Shown here piece after piece: positions 37,071-48,085 of a stretch of 63,305 nucleotides of DNA (positions are counted from its first letter, which is position 1; every line of letters begins with the position of its first letter). The position numbers and the translations under genes were made by a program. The notes beneath the pieces are model-generated. The model was not told the origin of the DNA. It saw only the letters and a program-made list of their open reading frames with translations, and did not search any database. Source of the DNA: Castellaniella caeni NBRC 101664 (GTDB taxonomy: Bacteria > Pseudomonadota > Gammaproteobacteria > Burkholderiales > Burkholderiaceae_B); NCBI RefSeq assembly GCF_001592225.1, contig NZ_BCWN01000020.1, positions 1 through 63,305 on the forward strand. The letters are read 5' to 3'.

Positions 37071-37856
37071 ATGTGCATCGCCTATCTTTCCCTGGGCCAC
37101 CCCGTGTGGCCCGTGCTCGTGGCGGCCAACCGCGACGAATTCCACGCGCGTCCCGCCGCCGCGGCGGCACCGTGGCCTGGGTACGAGCAGCTCATTGCCG
37201 GGCGCGACCTCACGGCGGGCGGCACCTGGCTGGGGTGCGCGACGGGCGGGCGCTTCGCCCTGCTGACCAACTACCGCGAGCCCGGTGTGCCGGTGTCCAC
37301 GCACGCCCCCTCGCGCGGCCTGCTGGTGCGCGACTACCTGCTGGGCGGACAATCCGCCGCGCACTACATCGACAGCGTCGCCTGCCACGCGCAAGACTGG
37401 GCCGGCTTCAACCTCATCGTCGCCGACGCCCAGGGTGTCTGGTATCTGGGCAACCGCGACCCGCGGCACGCCCCCCGGCAGCTGGGCCCCGGCCAGTATG
37501 TGCTCTCCAACCACCTGCTCGACACCCCTTGGCCCAAAGCGCGGCGCCTGCGCGCGGCCTTGCAGGCCCTGCCCGCGTCCGACTGGACGCGGCACCCCGA
37601 ACGCGTCTTCGCGCTGCTGCGCGACACCACCCAGGCGCCCGCCGACGAACTGCCGGACACTGGCCTGGGCCCAGTGCGCGAGCAGCTGCTCAGCAGCCCC
37701 TTCATCGTCAGCCCGGGATACGGCACTCGCTGCTCGACCCTCATTACCGGCGACGCCGCGGGCGGCTTGTCCCTGAGCGAACTCAGCTACGACGCCGCAG
37801 GCGCGCCCACCGAGCGCCACGACTGGCACCTGCCCGCCCGCCTGACGCAGCCCTGA
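37071..37856 (+). CDS. NRDE-family (TANGO2-like) protein
   Basis: This 261-residue protein begins MCIAYLSLGHPVWPVLVAAN and holds the name-giving NRDE motif in ANRDEFHARP, then DLTAGGTWLGC and LTNYREP. The invariant Cys2 suggests an N-terminal nucleophile hydrolase fold. Eukaryotic TANGO2 and bacterial homologues have been linked to haem and lipid handling; the bacterial function is not settled. It is divergent from the FlhE-like gene and 78 nt upstream of the YqeY-like gene. Confidence 0.85.
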   Translation: MCIAYLSLGHPVWPVLVAANRDEFHARPAAAAAPWPGYEQLIAGRDLTAGGTWLGCATGGRFALLTNYREPGVPVSTHAPSRGLLVRDYLLGGQSAAHYIDSVACHAQDWAGFNLIVADAQGVWYLGNRDPRHAPRQLGPGQYVLSNHLLDTPWPKARRLRAALQALPASDWTRHPERVFALLRDTTQAPADELPDTGLGPVREQLLSSPFIVSPGYGTRCSTLITGDAAGGLSLSELSYDAAGAPTERHDWHLPARLTQP

Positions 37857-37934
37857 GGCCCGTCCCCGGTTGCCGCGCGAAACGGCACCCCGGCGGCGGG
37901 ATTAAAATCGACTTTTTTCGATAAGGATGCATTC

Positions 37935-38399
37935 ATGAGTACCGGGCTCGACAAGCAGATTTCCGACGCCGTCAAAGCCGCCATGCGCGCGCACGACAGC
38001 ACCCGACTGGGCACCCTGCGCCTGCTGCAAGCCGCCATCAAGCAGAAAATAGTGGATGAGCGCATCGAGCCCGACGACGCCATGATCGTCGCCATCATCG
38101 AAAAGCAGGCCAAGCAGCGGCGCGAGTCGATCGCGGCCTTCGAATCGGCGGGCCGCAGCGAAAGCGCCGCCCAGGAACAAGCCGAACTGGACATCCTGAA
38201 AGAGTTTCTGCCCCAGGGTGCCAGCGCGGCGGAAATCGACGCCGCCGTGGCTGCCGCCATCGCCGACGTCCGGGCCAAAGGGCTGCAAGGCGGCCCCGCC
38301 ATGGGCGCCGTCATGGGACAGCTGAAAAAGGCACTGGCCGGGCGCGCCGATATGGCCGCGGTTTCCGCACAGGTCAAGGCGCAGCTGGCCCAGGCCTAG
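37935..38399 (+). CDS. GatB/YqeY domain protein
   Basis: This 154-residue helical protein matches the YqeY family (KQISDAVKAAMRAHDSTRLG, then LRLLQAAIKQKIVDER; C-terminal GAVMGQLKKALAGRADMAAV). The YqeY domain resembles the tRNA-binding tail of GatB amidotransferase; here it stands alone and its function is unknown. In many betaproteobacteria it lies near rpsU/dnaG, which are not seen here. Confidence 0.9.
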   Translation: MSTGLDKQISDAVKAAMRAHDSTRLGTLRLLQAAIKQKIVDERIEPDDAMIVAIIEKQAKQRRESIAAFESAGRSESAAQEQAELDILKEFLPQGASAAEIDAAVAAAIADVRAKGLQGGPAMGAVMGQLKKALAGRADMAAVSAQVKAQLAQA

Positions 38400-38422
38400 C
38401 CTGCGAAAGCATCACGCGAGGG

Positions 38423-39439
38423 TCACACCGCGGGCGCCAGCTCGGCCCCCGAACGCAGGGCCATGCCGGCCTCGAGCCGCTGGACGAGATCGGGGTTGTC
38501 GACGAAGGCGCGCCCGAAAGCCACTGCTTCGCCGCAGCCTGTTTCGATGGCCTGCTGGGCCAGCGAGATGTCGTAGCCTTCGTTGAGCACCAGAGCGCCA
38601 CCGAATGCCTGGCGGATGACCGGTGTCAGGGCGTCGTCGCCCTGATGTTCGCGCACGCAGATGAACGCCAGGCGGCGCATGCCCAGCGCACGCGCGACGA
38701 ACTGGTAGAGCGCCACCGGATTGGAATCGCACATGTCATAGCGGTCGCCTCGCGGCGACAGGTGCACACCGATGCGCCCCGGGCTCCAGACCCCGATGCA
38801 GGCATCGATCACCTCGAGCAGAAAGCGGCAGCGGTTGACCACGCTGCCGCCGTATTCGTCCTGTCGGCGGTTTGAGCCATCGTGCAGGAACTGGTCGATC
38901 AGGTAGCCATCGCCCGCGTGGATTTCGATGCCGTCGAATTCGGCCAGGCGCGCATAGCGTGCCGCCTGGTCGAATTCGGCGACGATCTGGCGGATTTCGT
39001 CCGGATGCAGGCAGCGCGGCACGACGTAAGCTTCGCGCGGCGTGTCGTAGGCGGTGCCCGCGCGGGTACAGGCGATGGCGCTGGGGCCCACCGGCATTTC
39101 GCCCAGCAGGTATTCGGGGTCGGACACCCGGCCCGCGTGCCAGAGACGCAGGAAGATTTTCCCGCCACGGTCGTGGACGGCTTCGGTGACGCGCCGCCAG
39201 CCCTGTACCTGGGCGCTGTTCCAGATGCCCGGCATGCCCGGATAGCCAACCCCCAGGGGCGAAACCGAAGCCGCCTCGGTGACGATGAGCCCCGCCGCCG
39301 CGCGCTGCGCATAGTAGGCGCGCAAGGCATCGCCCGGCACGCGGCCCTGGGCGGGACGCAGGCTGGCGGACGGCGCCATGACGATGCGATTGCGAAGCAA
39401 TACATCGCCAAGCTGCAGCGGATCAAGCAAACTTGTCAT
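38423..39439 (-). CDS. Old yellow enzyme-type NADH:flavin oxidoreductase (variant active site)
   Basis: This 338-residue FMN-dependent TIM-barrel protein starts MTSLLDPLQLGDVLLRNRIV and shows FLRLWHAGRV, DGYLIDQFLHDGSNRRQDEY and GRAFVDNPDL. The substrate-activating pair is His174 and Asp177 in EIHAGDGYL, where classical OYEs have H-x-x-N or H-x-x-H, and the FMN-region motif reads MAPSASLRPA instead of the usual MAPMTRxRA. The altered pocket suggests a different substrate or activity. It converges with the YqeY-like gene. Compare the canonical homologue at 50806-51918. Confidence 0.88.
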   Translation of the reverse strand: MTSLLDPLQLGDVLLRNRIVMAPSASLRPAQGRVPGDALRAYYAQRAAAGLIVTEAASVSPLGVGYPGMPGIWNSAQVQGWRRVTEAVHDRGGKIFLRLWHAGRVSDPEYLLGEMPVGPSAIACTRAGTAYDTPREAYVVPRCLHPDEIRQIVAEFDQAARYARLAEFDGIEIHAGDGYLIDQFLHDGSNRRQDEYGGSVVNRCRFLLEVIDACIGVWSPGRIGVHLSPRGDRYDMCDSNPVALYQFVARALGMRRLAFICVREHQGDDALTPVIRQAFGGALVLNEGYDISLAQQAIETGCGEAVAFGRAFVDNPDLVQRLEAGMALRSGAELAPAV

Positions 39440-39588
39440 ATCATGCGGTCAGTATGTACGCGCCGGAACTGCGACACAGTTTGCTGCAACGCACAATCCA
39501 GACACCAAAGATTTTTTAAAATCTATCAGGGTTTTTACCAGATTTTGCGTCAAATGACTATCCACGGCACGGCCGACACAGGAACCTC

Positions 39589-40245
39589 ATGGGACAATTC
39601 GCCGTCATCGGTCTGGGCCGCTTCGGGGCGGCCACCTCGCTCGAACTCATGCGCCTGGGGCACTCGGTGCTCGGGGTGGACGCCGACAAGAAAATCGTCG
39701 ATCAGCACGCCGAACAGCTCACCCGCGCGGCGATTGCCGACGTTACCGATCGCAACGCCCTGGCCGAGCTGGGCCTCGTCCACTACGACGTGGTGCTGGT
39801 GGCCATCGGCGAAGACCTCCAGGCCAGCCTGGTGTGCACGGTGCACCTGAAGGCGCTGGGCGTGGCCGACGTATGGGTCAAGGCCTCGTCGCGCGCCCAC
39901 CACCTCATCCTCAACAAGCTGGGGGTCAGCCGCATCATCCACCCGGAAGAAGAAATGGGCTTGCGCATCGCGCAGGTGCTCAGCTACCCCATGGTCAACG
40001 ACTACATCGCCCTGGGCAATGGCGAATTCGTCGTCGAAATCGAGGCCAGCGAAAAGCTGGACGGCCGCACGCTGGGCGATGCCCTGACCACCGAACCGCC
40101 CGGCATCATCCAGGCATTGGCCGTCAAGCGCAAGATCGAGACCACCACGCATCCACCCGACCAGTTCGTCCTGCGCGCCAGGGACACCCTGATTCTCCTG
40201 GGCCCCCTGCAGCAGCTGAAGATGGCTGCGCCCAAGCTCAGCTGA
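39589..40245 (+). CDS. ktrA: Potassium uptake regulatory subunit (KtrA/TrkA type)
   Basis: This 218-residue cytoplasmic protein has an N-terminal RCK Rossmann domain (FAVIGLGRFGAATSLELMRL) that binds NAD/ATP and a C-terminal RCK_C domain (from ~135). It gates the KtrB channel subunit, encoded 24 nt downstream. Its single-RCK length marks KtrA rather than the double-length TrkA of E. coli. Confidence 0.9.
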   Translation: MGQFAVIGLGRFGAATSLELMRLGHSVLGVDADKKIVDQHAEQLTRAAIADVTDRNALAELGLVHYDVVLVAIGEDLQASLVCTVHLKALGVADVWVKASSRAHHLILNKLGVSRIIHPEEEMGLRIAQVLSYPMVNDYIALGNGEFVVEIEASEKLDGRTLGDALTTEPPGIIQALAVKRKIETTTHPPDQFVLRARDTLILLGPLQQLKMAAPKLS

Positions 40246-40269
40246 AGCACGATCCGCCGCCACGCCCCC

Positions 40270-41634
40270 ATGGCCCGACTCACCATCCATCCCCTGCAAG
40301 CCGTGCGCCGCGCCCGCCGCACGGGGCAGCTGCAAGCCAGCCCGCCGGTCGTGCTGACGGCCAGCTTCCTGTGCCTGATCCTGCTGGGCACGGCGCTCTT
40401 GAGCCTGCCCGCCGCGCAGCGCCAGCCGCTCACGTTCTTCGAGACGCTGTTCACGGCGGCCTCGGCGGTGACGGTCACCGGCCTGATGGTCATCGATCCG
40501 GCCACCCAGCTGAGCGCCTTTGGTCAGGGCGTGCTGCTCGCGCTGATCCAGATCGGCGGCATCGGCTTCGTCACCTTCGCCATCATCGCCTCGCTTACCC
40601 TGGGCAAGCACGTCAGCCTGAAATACCAGGCGCTGGCCCTGGAGGCCTTCAACCAGACCAGCGTCGCCCGCATCGGCCAGACCGCCCTGACCGTCTTGAA
40701 GTTCTCATTCATGATCGAAGGGGTGGCGATCCTCATCCTGACGCTCTGGTGGTGGCAGCACGACACGCTCGGCCACGCCTTCCTGCTGGCGGGCTTTCAT
40801 GCCATCTCGGCCTTCAACAACGCCGGGGTCACCCTGTTTCCCGACAGCCTGGCGCGCTTCAGCGGCGACCCGGTCACCACCTTCGTACTCACGGGCTGCA
40901 TCATCCTGGGTGGTCTGGGCTTCAGCGTGCTGGCCGACATCTACCACAAGCGCGCAGGCCAGCCGCTGGCCTACTACACCCGGCTGATGCTGCTGGGCAC
41001 CCTGGTGCTCAACGTGCTGGCCGTGGCCGTCTTCTGGCTCATCGAGACGCGCAACCCGGGCACCCTGGGCCGACTGCCCATGCCCAGCCAGGGGCTGGCC
41101 GCCTGGACACAGGTGGTTGGCGCCCGCACCGCCGGCTTCGCCAGCCTCGACGTCGAACAGCTGCGCGACAGCTCACGCTTTCTGCTGATGTGCCTGATGT
41201 TCATCGGCGGCGGATCGCTGTCCACGGCCAGTGGCATCAAGCTGGGCACCTTCATCGTCTTGCTGGCGGTCGTGCGCGCCTACATCCTGCAGCGTAAAGA
41301 GGTGGTGCTGATGCACCGCGCCATCGCCCCCGAGACCATCCAAAAGGCCCTGGCGCTGCTGATGGTCTCGGGCTTGCTGGTCTGCGTGGGCATTTTTCTC
41401 ATGAGCCTGTTCGAGCAGCAGCCCTTCGTGCTGCTCATGATGGAAGTCATGTCGGCCTTCAGCACCACGGGCCTGAGCCCCGACCTGACGCGCACGCTGT
41501 CGCTGCCCAGCCAGGTGCTGCTGATGGTGCTGATGTTCATCGGCCGCCTGGGGCCGCTGACCCTCGTCTACAGCCTGGGCACGCAGCGCTACAGCCGCGT
41601 CCGCTACCCGGGTGCTTCCGTGCAGATCGGCTAG
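40270..41634 (+). CDS. ktrB: Potassium uptake channel subunit (KtrB/TrkH type)
   Basis: This 454-residue membrane protein has four M1-P-M2 repeats typical of TrkH/KtrB. Selectivity-filter regions are visible at AASAVTVTGLMV, SAFNNAGVTLF, GARTAGFAS and SAFSTTGLSPDL. It conducts K+ (or K+/Na+) inward under control of the KtrA ring. Second gene of ktrAB. Confidence 0.92.
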   Translation: MARLTIHPLQAVRRARRTGQLQASPPVVLTASFLCLILLGTALLSLPAAQRQPLTFFETLFTAASAVTVTGLMVIDPATQLSAFGQGVLLALIQIGGIGFVTFAIIASLTLGKHVSLKYQALALEAFNQTSVARIGQTALTVLKFSFMIEGVAILILTLWWWQHDTLGHAFLLAGFHAISAFNNAGVTLFPDSLARFSGDPVTTFVLTGCIILGGLGFSVLADIYHKRAGQPLAYYTRLMLLGTLVLNVLAVAVFWLIETRNPGTLGRLPMPSQGLAAWTQVVGARTAGFASLDVEQLRDSSRFLLMCLMFIGGGSLSTASGIKLGTFIVLLAVVRAYILQRKEVVLMHRAIAPETIQKALALLMVSGLLVCVGIFLMSLFEQQPFVLLMMEVMSAFSTTGLSPDLTRTLSLPSQVLLMVLMFIGRLGPLTLVYSLGTQRYSRVRYPGASVQIG

Positions 41635-41686
41635 TGATGTACTACTATTGCCTCTTTCCCGCTCACAACGAAAAAGGATCTCGTCC

Positions 41687-42505
41687 ATGGTGACTTCCAT
41701 CGCACGAAAGGCCGTGCTGTGCGCCGCACTGGGCCTCGTCGGCCTGGCCACGGCGGCCTCCGCCGCCACCCTGAAGATCGGTACTGAAGGCGGCTATCCC
41801 CCCTGGAGCATGGTAGACGCCCAGGGCAAGGTCACCGGCTTTGACGCCGACGTCGGCCACGCCGTCTGCAAGAAGCTCGACATGAAATGCCGCTTCGTGG
41901 TGCAGGCCTTCGACAGCCTCATCCCCTCACTGCAGGCCGACCGCTTCGACCTCGTGATTTCCGGCATGTCGGTGACGGCGGAACGCGCCAAGGTCATCGC
42001 CTTCAGCATCCCCTACGCCACCGAAGATTCCGCCTTCGTGCTGCCGGCCAACAGCCCGCTGCTCAAGGCCACCGACCAGAAGGCCCTGCTGGCCGGTCTG
42101 GCGGGCAAGACCGTGGGTGTGCAAAGCGGCACCACCCAGGGTGCCTTCCTGCAAAAGCACGCGCCCGAGCTCAAGCTCAAGAGCTACGAGACGCAAGACC
42201 AGATGCAGATGGATCTCTCCGCTGGCCGCCTCGACGCCACTTTCTCCGAAGTGACGCCGCAAAGCCAGTTTCTCGACACCAGCGGCAAGGGCAAGTTTGC
42301 CATGGCCGACGCCGTCATCAAGAGCAGCGCCGACCCCGAAATCCTCGGTCAGGGCATTGGCGCGGGCATCAACAAGAACAACACCCAGCTCAAGGCCAAG
42401 GTCGACAAGGCTCTGTGCGAGCTGATCCAGGACGGCACCATCAAGCAGTCCAGCCAGAAATGGTTCGGTGGCGTCGATCTTTCCAACTACGCCGCCTGCA
42501 AATAA
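41687..42505 (+). CDS. Polar amino acid ABC transporter binding protein (HisJ/ArgT-like)
   Basis: This 272-residue family 3 solute-binding protein starts at the ATG after AAGGATCTCGTCC and has a Sec signal peptide (AVLCAALGLVGLATAASAA). The mature part begins TLKIGTEGGYPPW and has FDADVGHAVCKKLDMKCRFV and the ligand-contact segment RFDLVISGMSVTAERA, as in lysine/arginine/ornithine/histidine binding proteins. A hairpin separates it from the two permease genes. Exact substrate unknown. Confidence 0.88.
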   Translation: MVTSIARKAVLCAALGLVGLATAASAATLKIGTEGGYPPWSMVDAQGKVTGFDADVGHAVCKKLDMKCRFVVQAFDSLIPSLQADRFDLVISGMSVTAERAKVIAFSIPYATEDSAFVLPANSPLLKATDQKALLAGLAGKTVGVQSGTTQGAFLQKHAPELKLKSYETQDQMQMDLSAGRLDATFSEVTPQSQFLDTSGKGKFAMADAVIKSSADPEILGQGIGAGINKNNTQLKAKVDKALCELIQDGTIKQSSQKWFGGVDLSNYAACK

Positions 42506-42521
42506 AATCAGTCTGACCACC

Positions 42522-42543
42522 ACCAGCCCCGTCCGGGGCTGGT
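42522..42543 (+). terminator. Attenuating hairpin between binding protein and permease genes
   Basis: ACCAGCCCC and GGGGCTGGT form a perfect 9-bp stem with a GTCC loop, followed by TTGCC, 17 nt after the binding-protein stop. Such hairpins keep binding protein made in excess of the permeases. Confidence 0.6.
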
Positions 42544-42601
42544 TTGCCTTGCGCACCGATGAGCCCGGCGCAAGGGCAAGCACCCGGGCTCTTCCAATTT
42601 C

Positions 42602-43318
42602 ATGATTTCTTCCCTGTACGACATCCTGAGCGCCGGCTGGGGCACCATGCTGTTGCGCGGCGCGGGCATGACGATCTTCATCAGCCTGTTCGGCATCTGC
42701 CTGGGTCTGGTGATCGGCATCGCGGGCGCGGCCCTGAAATCGGGCGGCCACTGGCTGGCGCGTGGCCTCATCGGCCTGTACACGCTGCTGGTGCGCAGCG
42801 TCCCCGAGCTGCTCATCATCTACCTGCTGTTCTTCGGCACGGTACAGCCCGCCGCCGACCTGGCCGACTGGCTGGAATGGGACGACCTGATGGGCAAGGT
42901 GTTTCCCACCCTCATCGGCATCCTGGCCATTGGTTTGATCTCGGGTTCGTACAGCGTGGAAGTCTTTCGCGGCGCCTTCAAGGCCATCGACCCGGGCCAG
43001 CTGGAAGCCGCCCGCGCCATCGGCATGACGCGCCGCCAGTGCCTGTGGCGCATCACCCTGCCGCAGCTGTTCTGGTACGCCCTGCCCGGCGCCAACAACG
43101 TCTGGCAAAACGCCCTGAAAGACACCGCCCTCATCTCGCTGGTGGGGCTGGTCGAACTCATGCGCGCCGCAGTACTGGGCGCCGCCGCCACCCGGGCGCC
43201 GCTCATGCTCTACCTGCTGGCCGGCATCCTGTATTTCCTGATCGGCGTCTGCAGCCAGGGGCTGTTCGTCTGGGCCGAACGCCACTTCGGGCGCGGCATG
43301 ACGGGGGCCGGACGATGA
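42602..43318 (+). CDS. Polar amino acid ABC transporter permease (HisQ-like)
   Basis: This 238-residue HisQ/GlnP-type permease has about five membrane segments and the EAA loop LEAARAIGMTRRQCLWRITL. It pairs with the next gene, whose ATG overlaps its TGA (ATGA at 43315-43318). No ATP-binding subunit gene is in this operon. Confidence 0.9.
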   Translation: MISSLYDILSAGWGTMLLRGAGMTIFISLFGICLGLVIGIAGAALKSGGHWLARGLIGLYTLLVRSVPELLIIYLLFFGTVQPAADLADWLEWDDLMGKVFPTLIGILAIGLISGSYSVEVFRGAFKAIDPGQLEAARAIGMTRRQCLWRITLPQLFWYALPGANNVWQNALKDTALISLVGLVELMRAAVLGAAATRAPLMLYLLAGILYFLIGVCSQGLFVWAERHFGRGMTGAGR

Positions 43319-43998
43319 TCGAGCTCTTTGAAAAAGCCGTCCCGGTGCTTATCGACGGCTTCTGGATCACGCTGCGCATCGGCCTGTTCTCCATCCTGTT
43401 CGCCTCCATCCTGGGCCTGAGCGCGGCGCTGATGCGTACCTCAGAACAGCGCGTGCTGAACACGGTGTCGTTTCTCTACAGCACCACGTTTCGCGGCACG
43501 CCCCTGCTGATTCAGCTGTTTTTGCTGTACTACGGCATCGGCACACTGGATTTCGTGCGCGAACAGCCCGCGCTCTGGTGGCTTTTCAGCGACGGCGCGC
43601 GCTGCGCCATCCTGGCTATCAGCCTGAACAGCGGCGCCTACATGAGCGAGGCCATCCGCGGCGGCCTGCAATCCGTGCCCACGGGGCAGATCGACGCGGC
43701 GCTGTCGTGCGGCATGAATCGCCTGCAGGTGTTTCGCCGCATCCGCTTTCCGCTGGCGATCCGCCAGGCGTTTCCGGCCTACAGCAACGAGCTGGTGCTG
43801 GCCATCAAGGGCACCAGCCTGGCCTCCACCATCGCGGTGATGGAACTCACCGGCTACGCCCGGCGCCTGATGAGCCAAAGCTACCTGATCGTGGAAACCT
43901 TCGTGATCGCCGGCCTGCTGTACCTGGCCATCAACATCACCTTGCTGGGCTGTGCCTGGCTGGTCGAGCGCAGCCTGCGCATCCAGGCGCGCGACTGA
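43315..43998 (+). CDS. Polar amino acid ABC transporter permease (HisM-like)
   Basis: This 227-residue HisM-type permease starts at the ATG overlapping the previous stop. It carries FRGTPLLIQLFLLYYGIG and the EAA-like loop IDAALSCGMNRLQVFRRIRF. It completes the membrane part of a HisJQM-type importer. The expected HisP-type ATPase is missing; the next gene is a convergent GST. Confidence 0.9.
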   Translation: MIELFEKAVPVLIDGFWITLRIGLFSILFASILGLSAALMRTSEQRVLNTVSFLYSTTFRGTPLLIQLFLLYYGIGTLDFVREQPALWWLFSDGARCAILAISLNSGAYMSEAIRGGLQSVPTGQIDAALSCGMNRLQVFRRIRFPLAIRQAFPAYSNELVLAIKGTSLASTIAVMELTGYARRLMSQSYLIVETFVIAGLLYLAINITLLGCAWLVERSLRIQARD

Positions 43999-44016
43999 AC
44001 CCAGCCCGCGCGCCGG

Positions 44017-44649
44017 TCAGTCGGCAAACAGCTGGCGGCTGGCTGCGGCGCTGGGGCGGCGCGCCAGACGTTCGAACCAGGGGCCGATCTTGCCCAGGGC
44101 GTGGTCGAAAGGCTGCCCCGTCTCTTGTGCGAAATCGAGCCAGACGTACAGCCAGATGTCGGCCGCCGTCAGACGCTCGCCGCACAGATATGGGCCTGGC
44201 CCCATCATGCCGTCCAGCCAGCGCAGGCGGTCTTGTGCCACCTGTTTCAGGCCCTGGGCGGCCTCGGGCACCACCGGAATGCGCGGCTGAAAGCGCGCCA
44301 GCCCTTCGGCATAATGGTAGGCGTTGTGGATGAACTCGGTGACGTTGAGTTCGACCCTGCGCCACCATTGCCGGGTGTGGGCCCGCTCTTCGGCGCTGCG
44401 GCCGATCAGGGCCGGTTCGGGGTGGCGCTCTTCGAGATATTCGGCAATCGCCACGGCCTCAGCCAGCGTGCTGCCGTCGTCCAGCAGCAAGGCGGGCGTC
44501 TGGCCCGCCGGATTGCGTGCCAGGTAATCCGCCTGACGATTCTCGCCCGCGAAGACGTCCACCGTGACGGCGGGCACGCGCAGGCCCTTTTCCAGAATGA
44601 ACATGCGCAGGCAGCGGGGAGCCGGGCTGTGGGCGTCGTAGAGCAGCAT
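44017..44649 (-). CDS. Glutathione S-transferase family protein
   Basis: This 210-residue protein has an N-terminal thioredoxin-like GST domain (MLLYDAHSPAPRCLRMFILE, NPAGQTPALLLDDGSTLAEA, the last with the cis-Pro and glutathione-binding Ser) and a helical C-terminal domain (~88-200). The ATG at 44649 fits the family start; a much longer upstream frame has no support. It converges with the HisM-like gene. Substrate unknown. Confidence 0.88.
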   Translation of the reverse strand: MLLYDAHSPAPRCLRMFILEKGLRVPAVTVDVFAGENRQADYLARNPAGQTPALLLDDGSTLAEAVAIAEYLEERHPEPALIGRSAEERAHTRQWWRRVELNVTEFIHNAYHYAEGLARFQPRIPVVPEAAQGLKQVAQDRLRWLDGMMGPGPYLCGERLTAADIWLYVWLDFAQETGQPFDHALGKIGPWFERLARRPSAAASRQLFAD

Positions 44650-44905
44650 GGAAAACCTGTCGTTCGTTGAGGGAAGCCGATATTTTATGCGGCGGCCCGG
44701 CGGCACCGGCGCAGTACCGGCACGCCGCGCGCGGCTTCTGGCCCGCCCACGGGCCAGATGGCCAGCGCGGCATCGGGCCGCGTTACGCTTGAACACAGCG
44801 GCCGCGCGCGGCTGCGGCACAATAGACCCGTCTGAACCATGCGTCACGGGGTGCGTCGGCGCGAGTGCGCGGCGCAGGCGTCCGTGCCACTACGAGGTAT
44901 TTCAC

Positions 44906-45598
44906 ATGCATTTGAAAGCAGGCTTGCACGCGCCGCTGGGCGCATTTCTGCTGGCGGCGACCCTGCCCATCAGCGCGCTGGCGGGCGGCAGCGCCACGGT
45001 ATTGGCGGGCGGCAAAACCACGCACCTTGCCTGGCAGACCCAGGGCGCGGTGCGCGTCCAGCAGCAAAGTAGCGGCAACTACCTGCTCGTGCGCGGCGAC
45101 AAGGCGTACTCCGTCACGTACCAGGGCCAGCAGCCACTGGTCATGGAGGTGGGTGGCCTGCTGCAAGGCCTGGGCGCCTTGGCCCAGTCCCGGCCCAACC
45201 AGTATTTGCCCGAGCAGGTGGATCAGGTCAAAGACCTGGGCAAGCGTGAAACCGTGGCCGGCATCGCGGGCCACGTGTACCAGCTCACCGTCACCGACAC
45301 GCAGGGCAAGCGCCACATCACCGACGCCGTGCTGACGGACGACCCGCTGGTCGTCAACATGAGCGACACCTACCTGCACACCATGGACACGTTGCTGGGC
45401 GCCAGCACGGCACAAAAGCTGACCGCGGCCTTGCCCGCCCAGCGGCGCGGCATCCTGCGCCTGGGGCGCGACTTCACGCTCGAATCCATCTCGGGCAGCG
45501 AACCGGCCGCCAGCCAGTTCGCCCTGCCCGCACAGCCCACCCAGCTGCAAAACCTGCTGCAGGGTCTGCAAGGGCTGACAGGCGGCCAGGCTCGATAA
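44906..45598 (+). CDS. Secreted protein of unknown function
   Basis: This 230-residue protein starts at the ATG behind ACGAGGTATTTCAC. It has a Sec signal peptide (LGAFLLAATLPISALA, cleavage after ALA) and no later membrane segment, so it is probably periplasmic. The mature part is rich in beta-type sequence (GNYLLVRGDKAYSVTYQGQ) with a Gly/Gln/Leu-rich C-terminus (LQNLLQGLQGLTGG). I do not recognise a family with confidence; the pattern resembles DUF4412-type periplasmic proteins only loosely. Confidence 0.7.
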   Translation: MHLKAGLHAPLGAFLLAATLPISALAGGSATVLAGGKTTHLAWQTQGAVRVQQQSSGNYLLVRGDKAYSVTYQGQQPLVMEVGGLLQGLGALAQSRPNQYLPEQVDQVKDLGKRETVAGIAGHVYQLTVTDTQGKRHITDAVLTDDPLVVNMSDTYLHTMDTLLGASTAQKLTAALPAQRRGILRLGRDFTLESISGSEPAASQFALPAQPTQLQNLLQGLQGLTGGQAR

Positions 45599-45745
45599 AA
45601 AAGAAGGACGGCCGCGGCGTGCCCCCAGCGCAGCGATCTCGGGCGCGCCCGGCCAGCAGGGCCTCGCCGCTCGCCCATGCGTACCGCGACGCACACGCAA
45701 AGAGTAGACTGAATAGCGTACCAGTTCCTACCAGGGGGGTTCACC

Positions 45746-47811
<2,066 letters not shown>

Positions 47812-47815
<4 letters not shown>

Positions 47816-48015
47816 CCCACCCCGCCACGCCCCCCGATGACACCGAACGCCTGCGGCAGGTGGCTCTGGCGGTACGCGCCGCCTGCCTGCAGGCCGCGCT
47901 TGACGGCTACGAACGCGCAGGCCTGGGTGGGCTGTGCGAAGAGGGCCGCTGGGAGATGGTGGTCGACGCCCTCCAGACACTCGACGTAGAGGCCGTCTTG
48001 CGGGCACTGCCCTAG
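47812..48015 (+). CDS. Small protein coupled to acs
   Basis: This 67-residue frame begins at an ATG that overlaps the acs TGA (ATGA), a hallmark of translational coupling. The sequence is mostly helical (LRQVALAVRAACLQAALDGY, then GYERAGLGGLCEEGRWEMVV), without signal peptide or membrane segment. I do not recognise a family; a role with Acs is inferred from coupling. The composition (DALQTLDVEAVLRAL at the end) looks protein-like rather than random. Confidence 0.7.
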
Positions 48016-48085
48016 CCCCCCAAGCCCTGCAACACGCTGTTTCAGCGATAAAATGCGGGGTTTGCGTTTCAACACAAGGCATCGC

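Noticed and set aside
36900-37829. Upstream part of a 479-codon minus-strand frame that ends in the FlhE-like gene
   Set aside because: This part is the antisense of the NRDE gene; only the last ~170 codons look like a real protein.
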